DNA of 34,480 bases, taken from contig JANQLP010000076.1 of assembly GCA_028280515.1 (NCBI GenBank), positions 1-34,480 on the forward strand. Reading direction: 5' to 3'. Within the stretch, counting starts at the first letter, position 1; the number at the start of each line of letters is the position of its first letter. This stretch comes from Hyphomicrobiales bacterium. GTDB lineage: Bacteria > Pseudomonadota > Alphaproteobacteria > Rhizobiales > Methyloligellaceae. A model generated the notes under the pieces. It was not told the origin of the DNA. It saw nothing but the letters and a program-made list of their open reading frames with translations, and ran no database searches. Position numbers and translations under genes: made by a program. Below, piece by piece: positions 13,513 through 21,870 of the stretch.

Positions 13513-15522
13513 TCAATCGCCGGCGAGGCCCGCCTTCTTCAATCCTTCGCGGACGAGTTCCACATGGGCCGGCTCCTTGAGGGGGAACGCCAGCAGAAAG
13601 TCTTTCACGGAGTAGTCGGGACGTGACGCAAGGAGCTTCTCCTTATAGCGTTCCGTGAGATCGGTGCGGCCCGCAAGCGCCGTGCAATAGGTGGCGATTG
13701 CGTGAATATGGTAGTGGGCGTTGGGCTGCCGCGCGGCCCGCACAACCCATTCCACCGCCTCGTCGAGCTCGCCGAGCTGGACCAGGCAGTTGGCGCGCAC
13801 GCTGAGCATGGCGAACCGGATCGGATCATACGGGCTGAGCCGGCGTGCGGTGTCCGCGGCCTCGATGCCGCGCGTGCTGTCGCCGGCGGCGAAACAGGTG
13901 CGGCTCAGGGAAAAGTGCGCCCCTGCAAAGTTGGGATTGAGATCAATCGCCGTCTCGAGCTCCTCGACCGACTGGTCGTACTCGCGGAACATCAGCAAGG
14001 TCCGGCCCATGGCCCAGTGACCCAAAGCGTCTCGCGGGTCGACCGTGATGCTCCTCTCCGCAAATTCGAGCGACTTTCGCAGCGCGCTGTCCCGGTCGGG
14101 ATCGATATGCAGGAATGCCCGCTGGAACTCGATGAACGACAATCCGGAATAGACGCGCGCCTCGTCGGGCTCGAATTCGAGGGCACGTTCGAACAGTTTC
14201 TCGGCGCGATTGAAATCGGCCGGATTGAACCGGTTCATGTGCCAAACGCCGCGGTGGTACGCGCTCCAGGCATCGAGCGCCTGGTCGGGCTGCATCAGCG
14301 CCCGTTTCTGCTCGGCGGCTTCGATTTCTATCTGCAGGCAACCGACGATTGCGTCGGAAATCTCCTGTTGAACCTGGAACAGCTCCGTTATGTCGCGGTC
14401 GAAGCGTTCGACCCAGATTTCGGTATGCGACGGTGCGTCGATCAGCGCGATGTCGACCCGCAACTTGCCATTGGCGACCGCGATCGAGCCTTGCGTCACG
14501 TAGCGCACCCCGAGCCGCTCGGCGATTTCGAGCACATCCGCCGATGACGTGACGATGTTGAATGCCGAGCCGCGGGCAATGACGAACAGCCAGCGCAGAC
14601 GGGAAAGACCCATGATGATGTCGTGAGTCAGACCGACGGCGAAAATATCGGTTTCGTGACCGGCGCCGATCTGCAGGAACGGCAGCACGGCAATCGACGG
14701 CCGGTCGGGAAGCTTGAGCAGCGGTCCGGACGGTTCAAGCCCCTCGCGCACGATGCGACTGTCCGCCTCGCGGACGGTTGCAACCATGGGCTGGCTCGAC
14801 GTTTCTGCACCATCGGCCCCGTCATCCGCGCGCAACCGCTCTCTCGGAGCAATGATCTCCCGTGCCAGGCGTCTGTGGCTTTCGGCTTCGTCGGCACGTC
14901 CGGTTCGGTCGAGCAAATCGATCAGCCGAAGACGGGTGTCGGGGTCATCGGCGGCGAGCTCGGCCGCCGCGCGGGCGAACTCAAGCGCCCGCTCGGGCTG
15001 GGCGGCGTAATGCTGGCACAGCGTGTCGAACACCCGCAATCGCGCCTGCCGGATATCCTCGCGCTGTTCCGCCAGCCAAAGCTCAAAGTCCGGACATCCG
15101 GCGAGCGAGAAGCCTTCCAGCAGCTCACCCGATGTGGCCAGCCGTTCGAGCTCACTTGCCGGCCAGGGTTCGGGGTCCGCGGCTGCGCCCAAGAGGTTGC
15201 GCGCATCGATGCCGATGTCCGAGGTATCGATGCGGATGAAGTCCCCGTCGGCGACGACAAGACAGTCATCTTCCGTCCGGAGCAACGGGCGGATCTTCGA
15301 CAAGCTCCATCTCAGCGCGCCCTTCGGATCGTCGGGACGTTCCCAGAACATCGTGCACAGCGCCGAACGCCGGCGCGGACGCGGCGAAAGCGCCAAATAG
15401 GCCAACAGCGCCCGTGTCTTACGCGAACGCGGCAGCTCGACAGCCGCGCCCTCCGACTCGACGGACAGACCACCCAGAAATGTGAGCGCGAGCGCCGATT
15501 GCATCTGCTGGTCAACGGTCAT
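13513..15522 (-). CDS. BTAD-type transcriptional regulator with TolB-like and TPR domains
   Basis: ATG 15522 is called, although GTG 15579 and ATG 15501 are possible and none has a clear ribosome site. Of about 669 residues, the first 90 form an OmpR/SARP-like winged helix (LPRSRKTRALLAYLALSPRPRRR, GALRWSLSKIRPLL). A BTAD-like helical domain follows (to about 215), then a TolB/CadC-like block (LPDRPSIAVLPFLQIG, FAVGLTHDIIMGLSRLRWLFVIARGSAF, VRYVTQGSIAVANGKLRV). The C-terminal half contains TPRs (AEKLFERALEFEPDEARVYSGL and more). The same back half occurs in adenylate-cyclase-type CyaA/CadC-like proteins; the cyclase domain is absent here. It probably binds DNA and senses through the TPR part; its targets are unknown. 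Confidence 0.88.
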   Translation of the reverse strand: MTVDQQMQSALALTFLGGLSVESEGAAVELPRSRKTRALLAYLALSPRPRRRSALCTMFWERPDDPKGALRWSLSKIRPLLRTEDDCLVVADGDFIRIDTSDIGIDARNLLGAAADPEPWPASELERLATSGELLEGFSLAGCPDFELWLAEQREDIRQARLRVFDTLCQHYAAQPERALEFARAAAELAADDPDTRLRLIDLLDRTGRADEAESHRRLAREIIAPRERLRADDGADGAETSSQPMVATVREADSRIVREGLEPSGPLLKLPDRPSIAVLPFLQIGAGHETDIFAVGLTHDIIMGLSRLRWLFVIARGSAFNIVTSSADVLEIAERLGVRYVTQGSIAVANGKLRVDIALIDAPSHTEIWVERFDRDITELFQVQQEISDAIVGCLQIEIEAAEQKRALMQPDQALDAWSAYHRGVWHMNRFNPADFNRAEKLFERALEFEPDEARVYSGLSFIEFQRAFLHIDPDRDSALRKSLEFAERSITVDPRDALGHWAMGRTLLMFREYDQSVEELETAIDLNPNFAGAHFSLSRTCFAAGDSTRGIEAADTARRLSPYDPIRFAMLSVRANCLVQLGELDEAVEWVVRAARQPNAHYHIHAIATYCTALAGRTDLTERYKEKLLASRPDYSVKDFLLAFPLKEPAHVELVREGLKKAGLAGD

Positions 15523-15693
15523 AGCGGGGCATCTGGGCTGAAAACCCGAAGATTCAGGGCCAGTTACTGCATTTTCCACGATTCAAACGGAAATTACCAC
15601 GGCGTTTACATCTAAGGTCCTCACATGTCCTTCCTATCTGTTGTGCAGGGCAGGATGCCGGATCCCTGGTTCGGTATGAAAATGGAGGACAGG

Positions 15694-15879
15694 ATGTTGA
15701 ACCAATTGGTGATTTTGCGCGCTGCGATGACACGCGCCGGCGAAATCACGCTGGACGCAGACGTCGGGATAGATGCCTATCCAGCGACGCCGCTGCGGAC
15801 GGTGACAAATGTGATGATTATGGTCATCGGGATTTGTCTGGCCTTGCTCGGCGTGGTCTTTCTGACCACAGCCATTTGA
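15694..15879 (+). CDS. Small single-pass membrane protein
   Basis: ATG 15694 follows GGAGGA (15684-15689) with a 4-bp spacer; the frame is open back to 15625 but without a ribosome site there. The 61-residue product has a polar N-terminal half (LDADVGIDAYPATP) and a C-terminal membrane helix (NVMIMVIGICLALLGVVFLTTAI). No family is recognised. It is transcribed away from the BTAD regulator and is followed 143 bp later by the DUF1127 gene. The clear ribosome site and the membrane segment make it likely to be real. Confidence 0.6.
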   Translation: MLNQLVILRAAMTRAGEITLDADVGIDAYPATPLRTVTNVMIMVIGICLALLGVVFLTTAI

Positions 15880-16022
15880 GGCGACCGGCCCGCAAAACCA
15901 CAATTCACTTGGCTTTTTTTGAACGTCACGCGCGGACGCGAAAGACGGTACGGCACCAATGACCGTCAGGCGCCCGGCCAGGCCGCGGCAAACCGCAGAC
16001 GCAAGGGACGAAGGAGAGAGAA

Positions 16023-16283
16023 ATGACATACGCAAATCAAGCAACCGCTGATGCGGGATTTGAAGGACGGCAGCGCCGGCCGTCCGTCGACAAGACGCGG
16101 CAAACGCTGCGGACCTGGTTCGCTTCGGTGATCGAGAACTGGAAGGCGCGCCGCGAAGCGAAGCGCTCGATCCGCCATCTGCGCGCCCTGAGCGACCATA
16201 CGCTGCGGGATATCGGCATCGAGCGGTCGGAAATCGTATCAATGGTGGTGCATGGCCGGTCCGGCCGACGCAGCCATGTATAA
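16023..16283 (+). CDS. DUF1127 domain protein
   Basis: ATG 16023 follows GAAGGAGAGAG. The 86-residue protein is basic and ends with the DUF1127 signature (IRHLRALSDHTLRDIGIERSEI at about 49-70). Short members of this family bind RNA or act in phosphate, carbon and RNA metabolism in Rhizobium and Agrobacterium. Whether this 86-residue form does so is inference. A strong hairpin terminator follows 18 bp after the stop. Confidence 0.9.
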   Translation: MTYANQATADAGFEGRQRRPSVDKTRQTLRTWFASVIENWKARREAKRSIRHLRALSDHTLRDIGIERSEIVSMVVHGRSGRRSHV

Positions 16284-16301
16284 CCGTTGACTGCCCAGAG
16301 G

Positions 16302-16333
16302 AAATGCGGGTCGGCGCAAGCGGACCCGCATTT
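16302..16333. terminator. Bidirectional intrinsic terminator
   Basis: AAATGCGGGTC and GACCCGCATTT form a perfect 11-bp stem with a 10-base loop between the convergent DUF1127 and acyl-CoA synthetase genes. The A-run on the left and T-run on the right let it work for both strands. Confidence 0.85.
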
Positions 16334-16345
16334 TCTTATGCGCGC

Positions 16346-17863
16346 TCAGACCCCCAGACGCTCCCGCAACGCCGTCTTGAGCACCTTTCCGTAATTGTTC
16401 TTCGGCAGATCATCGACCACGACGTAGGCTTTCGGACGCTTGAACCGCGCGATGTGATCGATGCAGTGCCGGTCGAGGTCCTGCTCGTCGACCGGGGCAT
16501 CCTTCGCGGGAACGACGAAGGCCACGACTTCCTCGCCCCATTCGGGATGGGCGCGCCCGACAACGGCCACTTCGCCGACACTGGCATGAAGCAGAAGCGT
16601 TTCCTCCACCTCGCGGGGGTAGATGTTGGTTCCGCCGGAGATGATCACGTCCTTTGAGCGGTCATGCAGGGTCAGGAACCCGTCCTCGTCGAGGGAACCA
16701 GTGTCGCCGGTCCACAGCCAACCGTCCCGTATCGTGTCGGCCGTGGCTTGAGGATTTCGCCAGTATCCGGACATGACCGTCGCGCCCTGGACGAGGATTT
16801 CGCCGATCTCGCCGTTGGGAACATCACGGCCTTCGGCATCGGCGACACGCATGCGCACGCACGAATGCGGCAGCCCGACCGACGCGGCCCGCTGCCGCCA
16901 GCGCGGATGGGTGCGGTCGGCGACCAGCGCCCGTGACAGGGCGGTGATGGTCATCGGGCTCTCTCCTTGGCCGTAGATCTGCACGAAACGAGGCCCCATG
17001 GTGTCGACCGCGTCGACAATGTCCGCGAGATACATGGGTCCGCCGCCATAGACGATCGTTTTCAAACCGTCTCCCGACGATCCGACGGCCTTGGCGTGTT
17101 CGACGAGGCGTTTGACCATGGTCGGCGCGGCGAACATCGAAACGTTGCCGATGCGTGGCGCGAGGGCGAGGATTTCGTCCGCGTCGAATTTGCCCGTCTG
17201 GGGTACGACATGGCGCGCACCGCGCAAGATACCGGCGAAATTGTAGAGCCCCGCACCATGCGACATGGGTGCGGCATAGAGAAATGCGTCACCGGCGCTG
17301 ACCTCGTCGACGTCGATGAAATAGGCATATGTCATGGCCTGCAGATTGCGGGAGGACAACATTACGCCCTTGGGCGTGCCGGTGGTTCCGGAGGTGTAGA
17401 ACAGCCACAGCATATCGTCGTCGCGCAAGGCTTTCGGTGCGCTCAGACCTTCAGCCCGGTAGAGCGCGGCGTAATCCGCATGGTCGACCGACAGCACCTC
17501 ACGGCCCGCAACGAGGCCTGAAAGCGCGGCACCCAGGTCGTCCGAGACAAGAACGAGCTTCGCGTCCGCATCCTCGATGATCCATGCCGCCTCCCTGGCA
17601 TGAAGCTTGGCGTTGATCGGGACCACCGCGGCGCCTGCGAACCATGCCCCGTAGAGGATTTCGAGATATTCGGTCGCGTTGGACATGAAGAGGGCGACAC
17701 GGTCGCCGCGTGCGACACCGAATCGAGAGGCCAAAGCCCCGCCGATGGCGGCGGCGCGGGCGCAGAAGACTTCGTAATCGGCAACAATATCCTCGCCGCG
17801 TAAGAGTGCCGGCGCATCCGGCGTGCGCCAGGCGGTCCGGACGAGCCATTCGGCCGGGTTCAT
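16346..17863 (-). CDS. AMP-dependent acyl-CoA synthetase/ligase
   Basis: The 505-residue protein has the complete set of ANL-superfamily motifs. The ATP loop is FYTSGTTGTPKGV (about 155-167), and A5 is IYGQGE with Glu for Mg-ATP. The hinge region reads WLWTGDTGSLDEDGFL and DRSKDVIISGGTNIYPREVE, and the C-terminal catalytic lysine is in PKNNYGKVLKTALRERLG. Length is typical of medium-chain or aryl acyl-CoA ligases (fatty acid, cinnamate or cyclohexanecarboxylate-like). It converts a carboxylic acid, ATP and CoA into acyl-CoA; the exact acid cannot be read. It may be co-transcribed with the Nudix gene 51 bp upstream on the same strand. Confidence 0.95.
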   Translation of the reverse strand: MNPAEWLVRTAWRTPDAPALLRGEDIVADYEVFCARAAAIGGALASRFGVARGDRVALFMSNATEYLEILYGAWFAGAAVVPINAKLHAREAAWIIEDADAKLVLVSDDLGAALSGLVAGREVLSVDHADYAALYRAEGLSAPKALRDDDMLWLFYTSGTTGTPKGVMLSSRNLQAMTYAYFIDVDEVSAGDAFLYAAPMSHGAGLYNFAGILRGARHVVPQTGKFDADEILALAPRIGNVSMFAAPTMVKRLVEHAKAVGSSGDGLKTIVYGGGPMYLADIVDAVDTMGPRFVQIYGQGESPMTITALSRALVADRTHPRWRQRAASVGLPHSCVRMRVADAEGRDVPNGEIGEILVQGATVMSGYWRNPQATADTIRDGWLWTGDTGSLDEDGFLTLHDRSKDVIISGGTNIYPREVEETLLLHASVGEVAVVGRAHPEWGEEVVAFVVPAKDAPVDEQDLDRHCIDHIARFKRPKAYVVVDDLPKNNYGKVLKTALRERLGV

Positions 17864-17914
17864 CGGCTTGTCCCGCTTGGGCTCCGTACCTTAGCCAGTC
17901 CCGGAAGGCACGCC

Positions 17915-18622
17915 CTATAGCGTTTCACGGTGGAACTTCCCGTTGCGCCTGAAAAAGTAGGCGATGTCGTCGCGCGGCGACGGATAGCGGTTCCTGTTCA
18001 GCTTTGCCTGCAGCGTCTCGAGCGCGAATCTGGTGATCCTGGGAAGGTCGAGCGTCAGGGCCTTGTCGAAGGTCAGCCAGTGCAGGTTGAGCAACTCGTC
18101 GTTCTCGTTGGGCAACTGGTGAGCGATGGCCTCGGCCGGGGCGCAGAAGAATCTCGTGTCGAACCGTCGCACCTGCCTTGGCGGCGTGATGGCGCGCAGA
18201 AAGAAGGTCAGTGACGAGAGCGACGGTGTCAGGTCGCGGTCGATGAAGGGCTGCCATGCCGGTGACGAGGTCGACCATTGCGCGCCCGTCCGCGCGCCAA
18301 TCAGCAGCCCGGTTTCCTCCGCTGTTTCGCGAATGGCTGCCAACGCCAGCGCCTGCGCCCGACGCGGGCTCGCAATGCCTTTCATGTCGCTCAGGAGTTT
18401 GCGTTCGACCGTCTGGTGCAGCCGGTCGGGAACCTTGATCCGGCTGTCGCCGCGGTCGACCCGTCCACCGGGGAACACGTACAGGCCGGGCATGAACGGG
18501 CTGTTCAGGTGGCGCTGTCCCATCAGCACCTTCGGCTCCGCGCCCGACCGGTCGATAACGATCAGGGTGGCCGCGTCCCTGGGGCGGACATTGGGATGTG
18601 AGTCGGGTTTCAGCATACGCAA
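17915..18622 (-). CDS. Nudix hydrolase with split Nudix box (NUDT8/NUDT19-like)
   Basis: The 235-residue protein has the Nudix fold with PGLYVFPGGRVDRGD at about 45-59 and the catalytic helix RETAEETGLLIG at about 98-109. About 40 residues separate the glycine pair from the REXXEE part, as in the NUDT7/8/19 branch. Those enzymes cleave CoA or acyl-CoA thioester diphosphates; a neighbouring acyl-CoA synthetase fits a CoA-linked role, but this is inference. ATG 18622 is called; ATG 18616 is possible. The downstream gene is the acyl-CoA synthetase. The 112 bp between this start and the VIT gene stop hold no gene. Confidence 0.9.
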   Translation of the reverse strand: MRMLKPDSHPNVRPRDAATLIVIDRSGAEPKVLMGQRHLNSPFMPGLYVFPGGRVDRGDSRIKVPDRLHQTVERKLLSDMKGIASPRRAQALALAAIRETAEETGLLIGARTGAQWSTSSPAWQPFIDRDLTPSLSSLTFFLRAITPPRQVRRFDTRFFCAPAEAIAHQLPNENDELLNLHWLTFDKALTLDLPRITRFALETLQAKLNRNRYPSPRDDIAYFFRRNGKFHRETL

Positions 18623-18734
18623 ATTGAATCTTGGATGGAGAGTTATACGCCGGGCACGATTGCACGATCAATTGCGCGGTGCCCCGGGCGCTAAACGTGT
18701 ACGGCTCGTGGAGGAATGCGTCGTCGCCGGCACT

Positions 18735-19451
18735 TCAGACGACGGTTCCGAACACCTTTCCGATGCCCGCGGTCACCGCCATTGCCAGCGCACCCCAGAA
18801 CGTCACGCGGACGGCCGCATTGAGCTTGCTCGCGCCGCCCGCTTCCGCCGACAGCGCGCCGAGCACCGCCAGGCTGGCAAGAGAAGACATGGAGACCGCC
18901 GCGATCACGGCCGGTGCGGGCGAAATCATCGCCGCGGCAAGCGGAACCGCCGCGCCGACGGAAAAGGAGGCAGCGGACGCCATTGCCGCCTGTACCGGCC
19001 GGGGGACGACGGACTCCGATATGCCCAGCTCGTCGCGTGCATGTGCCGCGAGGGCGTCCCGTGCCGTCAGTTGCGTGGCGACCTCTCGCGCAAGCGAACT
19101 CTGCAGGCCCCGGTCGACATAGACCTGCGTGAGTTTCTCAAGCTCGCGCTCCGGGTTTTCCTCAAGTTCGCGTTGTTCGGTCGCAAGGTCGGCGCGTTCG
19201 GTGTCGGACTGCGAGCTGACGGAGACAAACTCGCCGGCAGCCATTGACATGGCACCGGCGGCGAGCCCCGCGACACCGGCGAGCAGGATGGCGGCCTTAC
19301 CGGGCGATGCCGCGGCGACACCCACGATCAGGCTCGACGTCGACAGAATGCCGTCATTGGCGCCCAACACGGCGGCGCGCAGCCAGCCGATCCTCTGGAT
19401 ATGGTGGCGATTTCCTCTTGCTTTTGTGCGGCTCACATCAGGTCTCACCAA
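18735..19451 (-). CDS. VIT1/CCC1 family iron/manganese transporter
   Basis: The 238-residue protein has the family layout. Transmembrane helix 1 starts with LRAAVLGANDGILSTSSLIVGV (about 24-45), then helix 2 with GAMSMAAGEFVSVSSQ (about 66-81). A cytoplasmic helical loop rich in Glu follows (DLATEQRELEENPERELEKL). Three C-terminal helices (about 155-238) close the fold. The loop carries the acidic metal-binding face of VIT proteins. It moves Fe2+ or Mn2+ across a membrane, probably outward or by proton exchange. It begins 28 bp after the asd stop on the same strand and could be co-transcribed. The metal is not decided by the sequence. Confidence 0.93.
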   Translation of the reverse strand: MVRPDVSRTKARGNRHHIQRIGWLRAAVLGANDGILSTSSLIVGVAAASPGKAAILLAGVAGLAAGAMSMAAGEFVSVSSQSDTERADLATEQRELEENPERELEKLTQVYVDRGLQSSLAREVATQLTARDALAAHARDELGISESVVPRPVQAAMASAASFSVGAAVPLAAAMISPAPAVIAAVSMSSLASLAVLGALSAEAGGASKLNAAVRVTFWGALAMAVTAGIGKVFGTVV

Positions 19452-19479
19452 TTCCAGCCGCGCGTCGGGTGCGGCCGCG

Positions 19480-20505
19480 TCAAGCCGCCTGTTTGAGCAG
19501 CCCCCGGTTGATCAGCGTTTCCGCGATCTGCACCGTGTTGAGTGCCGCGCCCTTTCGCAGATTGTCGGAGACGACCCAGATGTTCAGGCCATTCTCGACC
19601 GTCCCGTCCTCGCGGATGCGCGAAATGAAGGTCGCATAGTCGCCGACACACTCGACCGGCGTGACGTAACCGCCGTCTTCGCGCTTGTCGACGACGAGAC
19701 ATCCCGGCGCCTCGCGCAGGAGCTCGCGCGCCTCATCCGCCGTGATCGGCTTCTCGAACTCGATGTTCACGGCTTCCGCGTGACCGACGAACACCGGCAC
19801 GCGCACACAGGTTGCGGTGAGCTTGATGCCCGGGTCGAGGATCTTCTTGGTTTCCGCGACCATCTTCCACTCTTCCTTGGTGGAACCGTCCTCCATGAAC
19901 ACGTCGATATGGGGGATGACGTTGAAGGCGATCTGCTTGGTGAACTTCTCCGGCGTCGGCGTGTCGGTGACGAAGATGCCCTTGGTCTGGTTCCAGAGCT
20001 CCTCCATGGCCTCCTTGCCGGCGCCCGACACGGACTGATAGGTCGCGACCACCACACGCTTGATCGTGGCGGCGTCATGGAGCGGCTTGAGCGCCACCAT
20101 CAGTTCTGCGGTGGAACAGTTCGGATTGGCGATGATGTTCTTCTTGGCGAAGCCCGACACCGCGTCGGCATTCACTTCCGGAACGATGAGCGGCACGTCG
20201 GGGTCGTAGCGCCAGGCGGACGAATTGTCGATGACCACGCAACCCGTGGCGGCGATCTTCGGTGCCCACTCCCTGGAAATCGTGCCGCCGGCGGACATCA
20301 GAGCGATGTCCGCGCGCGAGAAATCGAACTGCTCCAAATCCTCGCATTTGAGCGTTTTGTCGCCGAACGAGACCTCTGTGCCCAGCGAACGGCGCGAGGC
20401 GATTGCGAAGACGTCGTTGACCGGAAACTCGCGGTCGGCGAGGATTTCCAGCAGTTCGCGGCCCACGTTCCCCGTGGCACCGACAATGGCGATGTTGTAG
20501 CTCAT
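19480..20505 (-). CDS. asd: Aspartate-semialdehyde dehydrogenase
   Basis: ATG 20505, preceded by GGAGAG, gives 341 residues; the frame opens further upstream at 20559 without need. The N-terminal NADP-binding motif is VGATGNVGREL (residues 8-18). The catalytic Cys130 lies in NPNCSTAEL, the substrate-binding segment is YQSVSGAGKEAMEEL and the catalytic His lies in VFVGHAEAVN. The enzyme reduces L-aspartyl-4-phosphate to aspartate semialdehyde, feeding lysine, threonine, methionine and diaminopimelate. It lies in the same general area as the leu genes, as in many alphaproteobacteria. The 249 bp to the divergent Mpo1-like gene hold the promoters and no gene that I can support. Confidence 0.97.
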   Translation of the reverse strand: MSYNIAIVGATGNVGRELLEILADREFPVNDVFAIASRRSLGTEVSFGDKTLKCEDLEQFDFSRADIALMSAGGTISREWAPKIAATGCVVIDNSSAWRYDPDVPLIVPEVNADAVSGFAKKNIIANPNCSTAELMVALKPLHDAATIKRVVVATYQSVSGAGKEAMEELWNQTKGIFVTDTPTPEKFTKQIAFNVIPHIDVFMEDGSTKEEWKMVAETKKILDPGIKLTATCVRVPVFVGHAEAVNIEFEKPITADEARELLREAPGCLVVDKREDGGYVTPVECVGDYATFISRIREDGTVENGLNIWVVSDNLRKGAALNTVQIAETLINRGLLKQAA

Positions 20506-20754
20506 CGGACTCTCCAACACATGCGGCCCAAAATGGGCAATCCGGCCATTCCGGCGCATCTAGCGCGGGATTTAGGTTATGCGCGGTGCAAAGTAAAGGA
20601 TTTGCGAACCGGCCGGTCGTTGGAAAATCACATCCGCAAAGCTCAGTTCGCGGACATTTCTTCTCACAGCGGCTGGTTTTCTGATCTTTCGCCCATAAAT
20701 ACCAAGATACGGCGTGTCGCCCGTGGGCTCGCCGAAGCCATCAGGTGAAAAACC

Positions 20755-21126
20755 ATGTCTGATGAAAAAACCTATGACGCGTTCTGGCTCATGTATCTGC
20801 GGGCGCACTCGATGCGCAAAACGCGGCTGATACACTATGTGGGCATTACGATTATCTTCGTATCGCTGGTTCTTGCGGTCGTGTACGAGACCTGGTGGAT
20901 CGCCGTTCTTGGCATCGCCGCAGGGTATGTGACGGCCTGGACGGCGCACTGGCTCGTTCAGCACAACATTCCGGTCATGTTTGCCGGTCCGGAGGCGGCG
21001 CTCTGGTCGCTAATGAGCGGCTTGCGCATGTATTTTCTGGGCATCAGCGGTCAACTCGGCCCGCAGCTGCGCCGCGCCGGCGTTTCCGAAGATGGAACCG
21101 TCTCTGAAGACAAAGCCCTCTCCTAA
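20755..21126 (+). CDS. Mpo1-like (DUF962) membrane protein
   Basis: The 123-residue protein shows the DUF962/Mpo1 pattern. It has FWLMYLRAHSMRKTRLIHYVG at about 10-30, two membrane helices (IIFVSLVLAVVYETWWIAVLGIAAGYV), then TAWTAHWLVQHNIP and WSLMSGLRMYFL. The conserved histidines in HYVG and AHWLVQHN match the metal site of yeast Mpo1, which oxidises 2-hydroxy fatty acids. The activity of the bacterial form is inferred. It is divergent from asd and is followed 135 bp later by cytochrome b561. Confidence 0.82.
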   Translation: MSDEKTYDAFWLMYLRAHSMRKTRLIHYVGITIIFVSLVLAVVYETWWIAVLGIAAGYVTAWTAHWLVQHNIPVMFAGPEAALWSLMSGLRMYFLGISGQLGPQLRRAGVSEDGTVSEDKALS

Positions 21127-21261
21127 GCTGCAAACCGTCGACATTTGACTGCGCGCGCTCGAAGTGGCGTGCAACGCCGCGAATAAATCGAGTTTCCCAC
21201 GTGTTTACATCTCGAAGGCGGAGTTGGGCGCCGAGGGATGAGAAACACACGGGGTAACTCC

Positions 21262-21807
21262 ATGGCCGACACACGCGAACGCTTCAGCCCGTTTACGGTC
21301 ACGCTGCACTGGGTGATCGGCATCACGATCATCTGCCTGCTGGCGGTGGGCCTCTATATGGCGGACCTGCCCGAAAGTGCGTGGCGAAGCGATCTCTACG
21401 GTTATCACAAGCTTGCCGGTACCGCGGTGTTCCTCATTGCGGCGCTGCGCATTCTCTGGAGATGGCGGAACGGCATGCCGGAGCCCGTCGCCGACACTCC
21501 TCGGTGGCAACACACGCTGGCGGCCGGTGTGCACTACGGCCTGCTCGTCGCCACCCTGGCCATGCCGCTCTCCGGCGCGGCGCTGTCATATGGCAAGGGC
21601 CATTCCGTGCCTGTGCTGGGCCTGTTCGAGATTGGGCCGCCGGCGCAGAAGATCCCCTGGCTCGGCGACGCCGGCAGCTTCATCCACTATTGGGCCGGAT
21701 GGGTGCTGATCGGGATCATCGCACTACATGTCCTCGGCGCGCTGAAACACCACTATGTCGACAAGGACGACACACTAAAACGAATGTTCGGGTCGCATAT
21801 CGGTTAA
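21262..21807 (+). CDS. Cytochrome b561 family di-heme membrane protein
   Basis: ATG 21262 is preferred to ATG 21238, since the shorter form starts MADTRERFSPFTVTLHW as the family does. The 181-residue protein has four membrane helices with the His ligands in VTLHW, YGYHKLAG, VHYGLL and ALHVLGALKHHYVDKDD. Bacterial CybB-like proteins oxidise ubiquinol and pass electrons to oxygen or superoxide. The terminal HHYVDKDDTLKRM block is the family C-terminus. It is convergent with the AGCS symporter gene, and a hairpin terminator lies between. Confidence 0.92.
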   Translation: MADTRERFSPFTVTLHWVIGITIICLLAVGLYMADLPESAWRSDLYGYHKLAGTAVFLIAALRILWRWRNGMPEPVADTPRWQHTLAAGVHYGLLVATLAMPLSGAALSYGKGHSVPVLGLFEIGPPAQKIPWLGDAGSFIHYWAGWVLIGIIALHVLGALKHHYVDKDDTLKRMFGSHIG

Positions 21808-21818
21808 GCCAAGGAAAA

Positions 21819-21844
21819 CCCGGCCCCCCGCGAGGGGAGCCGGG
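21819..21844 (-). terminator. Intrinsic terminator of the symporter operon
   Basis: CCCGGC/GCCGGG plus CCCC/GGGG, with one mismatch and a GCGA tetraloop, form a stable stem. On the minus strand it is followed by TTTTCC, which suits termination after the symporter stop at 21871. It also lies 12 bp after the b561 stop, so it can serve both. Confidence 0.8.
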
Positions 21845-21870
21845 CTTCGGGAGGAACATACCTGCCATCG

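Noticed and set aside
19129-20748. 539-residue open frame on the plus strand
   Set aside because: It is antisense to asd and part of the VIT gene, both of which have complete family motifs.
20506-20754. Riboswitch or leader peptide ahead of asd
   Set aside because: No lysine-riboswitch-like fold or run of regulatory codons could be found by eye.
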